DNA of 6,637 bases from positions 4,509-11,145 of the forward strand of contig PMJA01000328.1 in NCBI GenBank assembly GCA_003158415.1, written 5' to 3'. The position numbers and the translations under genes are program-made. The notes below the pieces were generated by a model. It searched no databases. It saw only the letters and a list, made by a program, of their open reading frames with translations, and was not told where the DNA came from. Positions 6,178 to 6,637 of the stretch are shown here, one piece after another. Source of the DNA: Methylobacter sp. (GTDB lineage Bacteria > Pseudomonadota > Gammaproteobacteria > Methylococcales > Methylomonadaceae). Within the stretch, counting starts at the first letter, position 1; each line of letters begins with the position of its first letter.

Positions 6178-6637
6178 ATGGATAAATTACATAGTGCAGA
6201 TAGCTCGAAGACGGTGCTTGTTAGCGGAGCCAATGGTTTTGTCGGAAAAGCGCTCTGTGCGGAGTTATTTCAACAAGGGCACGGTGTCCGTGCGGCAGTG
6301 CGTTCTGAAAATGTGCAAGTCGCAAATAGCGAGACCGTACCAGTCGGCGAGATTAACGGTGAGACGGATTGGACGGGTGCGTTGTCCGGCATAAATGTGG
6401 TCATTCACCTTGCCGCCCGCGTACATGTGATGAATGATACGGCGACTGATGCTTTAGCGGAGTTTCGCAAGGTTAATGTTGACGGCGCCTTGAATCTGGC
6501 TCGGCAGGCCGTTGAGGCTGGCGTGCAGCGATTTATTTTTATCAGTTCGATCAAGGTGAACGGCGAGCGTACGGGTGGCAAAGCTTTCACCGAATCCGAT
6601 CCTCCCCGCCCGGAAGATCCGTATGGAGTCTCCAAAT
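6178..6637 (+). CDS. NAD-dependent epimerase/dehydratase (UDP-glucose 4-epimerase family), N-terminal fragment
   Basis: This is the first 153 codons of an extended short-chain dehydrogenase that should interconvert a UDP-hexose or UDP-HexNAc (4-epimerase or 4-reductase) in the cytoplasm to supply glycan precursors. Numbered from ATG 6178, the NAD-binding Rossmann start is VLVSGANGFVGKAL (GxxGxxG, Gly17-Gly20-Gly23); IHLAARVHVM (76-85), the FRKVNVDGALNLA block and FIFISSIKVNGE (Ser123/Ser124) follow, and the catalytic pair Tyr149-Lys153 in PYGVSK closes the window. The 'HLAARVHVM' and 'SSIKVNGE' style fits the WbpK/GalE-like SDRs of proteobacterial O-antigen clusters. The start is ambiguous: ATG 6178 has GAGGAAG directly in front, too close to be ideal, and ATG 6169, three codons upstream, has no ribosome site; a stop at 6163-6165 limits it. 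The C-terminal half is beyond the window. Confidence 0.9.
   Translation, partial: MDKLHSADSSKTVLVSGANGFVGKALCAELFQQGHGVRAAVRSENVQVANSETVPVGEINGETDWTGALSGINVVIHLAARVHVMNDTATDALAEFRKVNVDGALNLARQAVEAGVQRFIFISSIKVNGERTGGKAFTESDPPRPEDPYGVSK

Overview
The window reads as part of a cell-surface polysaccharide locus (O-antigen, capsule or exopolysaccharide) of a Gram-negative bacterium, most likely a gamma- or betaproteobacterium. That placement is an inference from protein styles: a WcaA-like glycosyltransferase tail, a periplasmic acyltransferase fused to an SGNH domain, and a UDP-glucose 4-epimerase-family SDR of the type common in proteobacterial O-antigen clusters. All six supported genes plus one short gene lie on the + strand. 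No RNA gene, CRISPR array or insertion sequence was seen.

Left part (1-2384): the C-terminal end of a family 2 glycosyltransferase is followed almost without a gap by a long membrane acyltransferase of the OafA type with a C-terminal SGNH domain. Together they would add a sugar and then O-acylate the glycan.

Middle gap (2385-2595): 211 bases without a gene. It holds a pair of 13-bp near-repeats exactly 30 bp apart, a good sigma70-like promoter (TTGACG, 18-bp spacer, TATATT) and a leader of about 90 nt with overlapping inverted repeats. This looks like the control region of the next operon.

Central operon (2596-6127): a NodU/CmcH-type carbamoyltransferase, a 49-residue DUF5989-like membrane peptide (4521-4670, easy to miss), a 119-residue SxtJ-like three-helix membrane protein, and a membrane-anchored SGNH/GDSL hydrolase. 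The first three resemble the sxtI-sxtK-sxtJ set of the saxitoxin cluster, here in a polysaccharide setting. The likely theme is O-carbamoylation of a glycan or glycolipid, with the small membrane proteins as partners of unknown role and the SGNH protein acting outside the inner membrane.

Right end (6128-6637): a short gap and then the N-terminal 153 codons of an NAD-dependent epimerase/dehydratase, cut by the window edge just after its YxxxK catalytic pair. Its base composition looks richer in GC than the operon before it, suggesting a different history.
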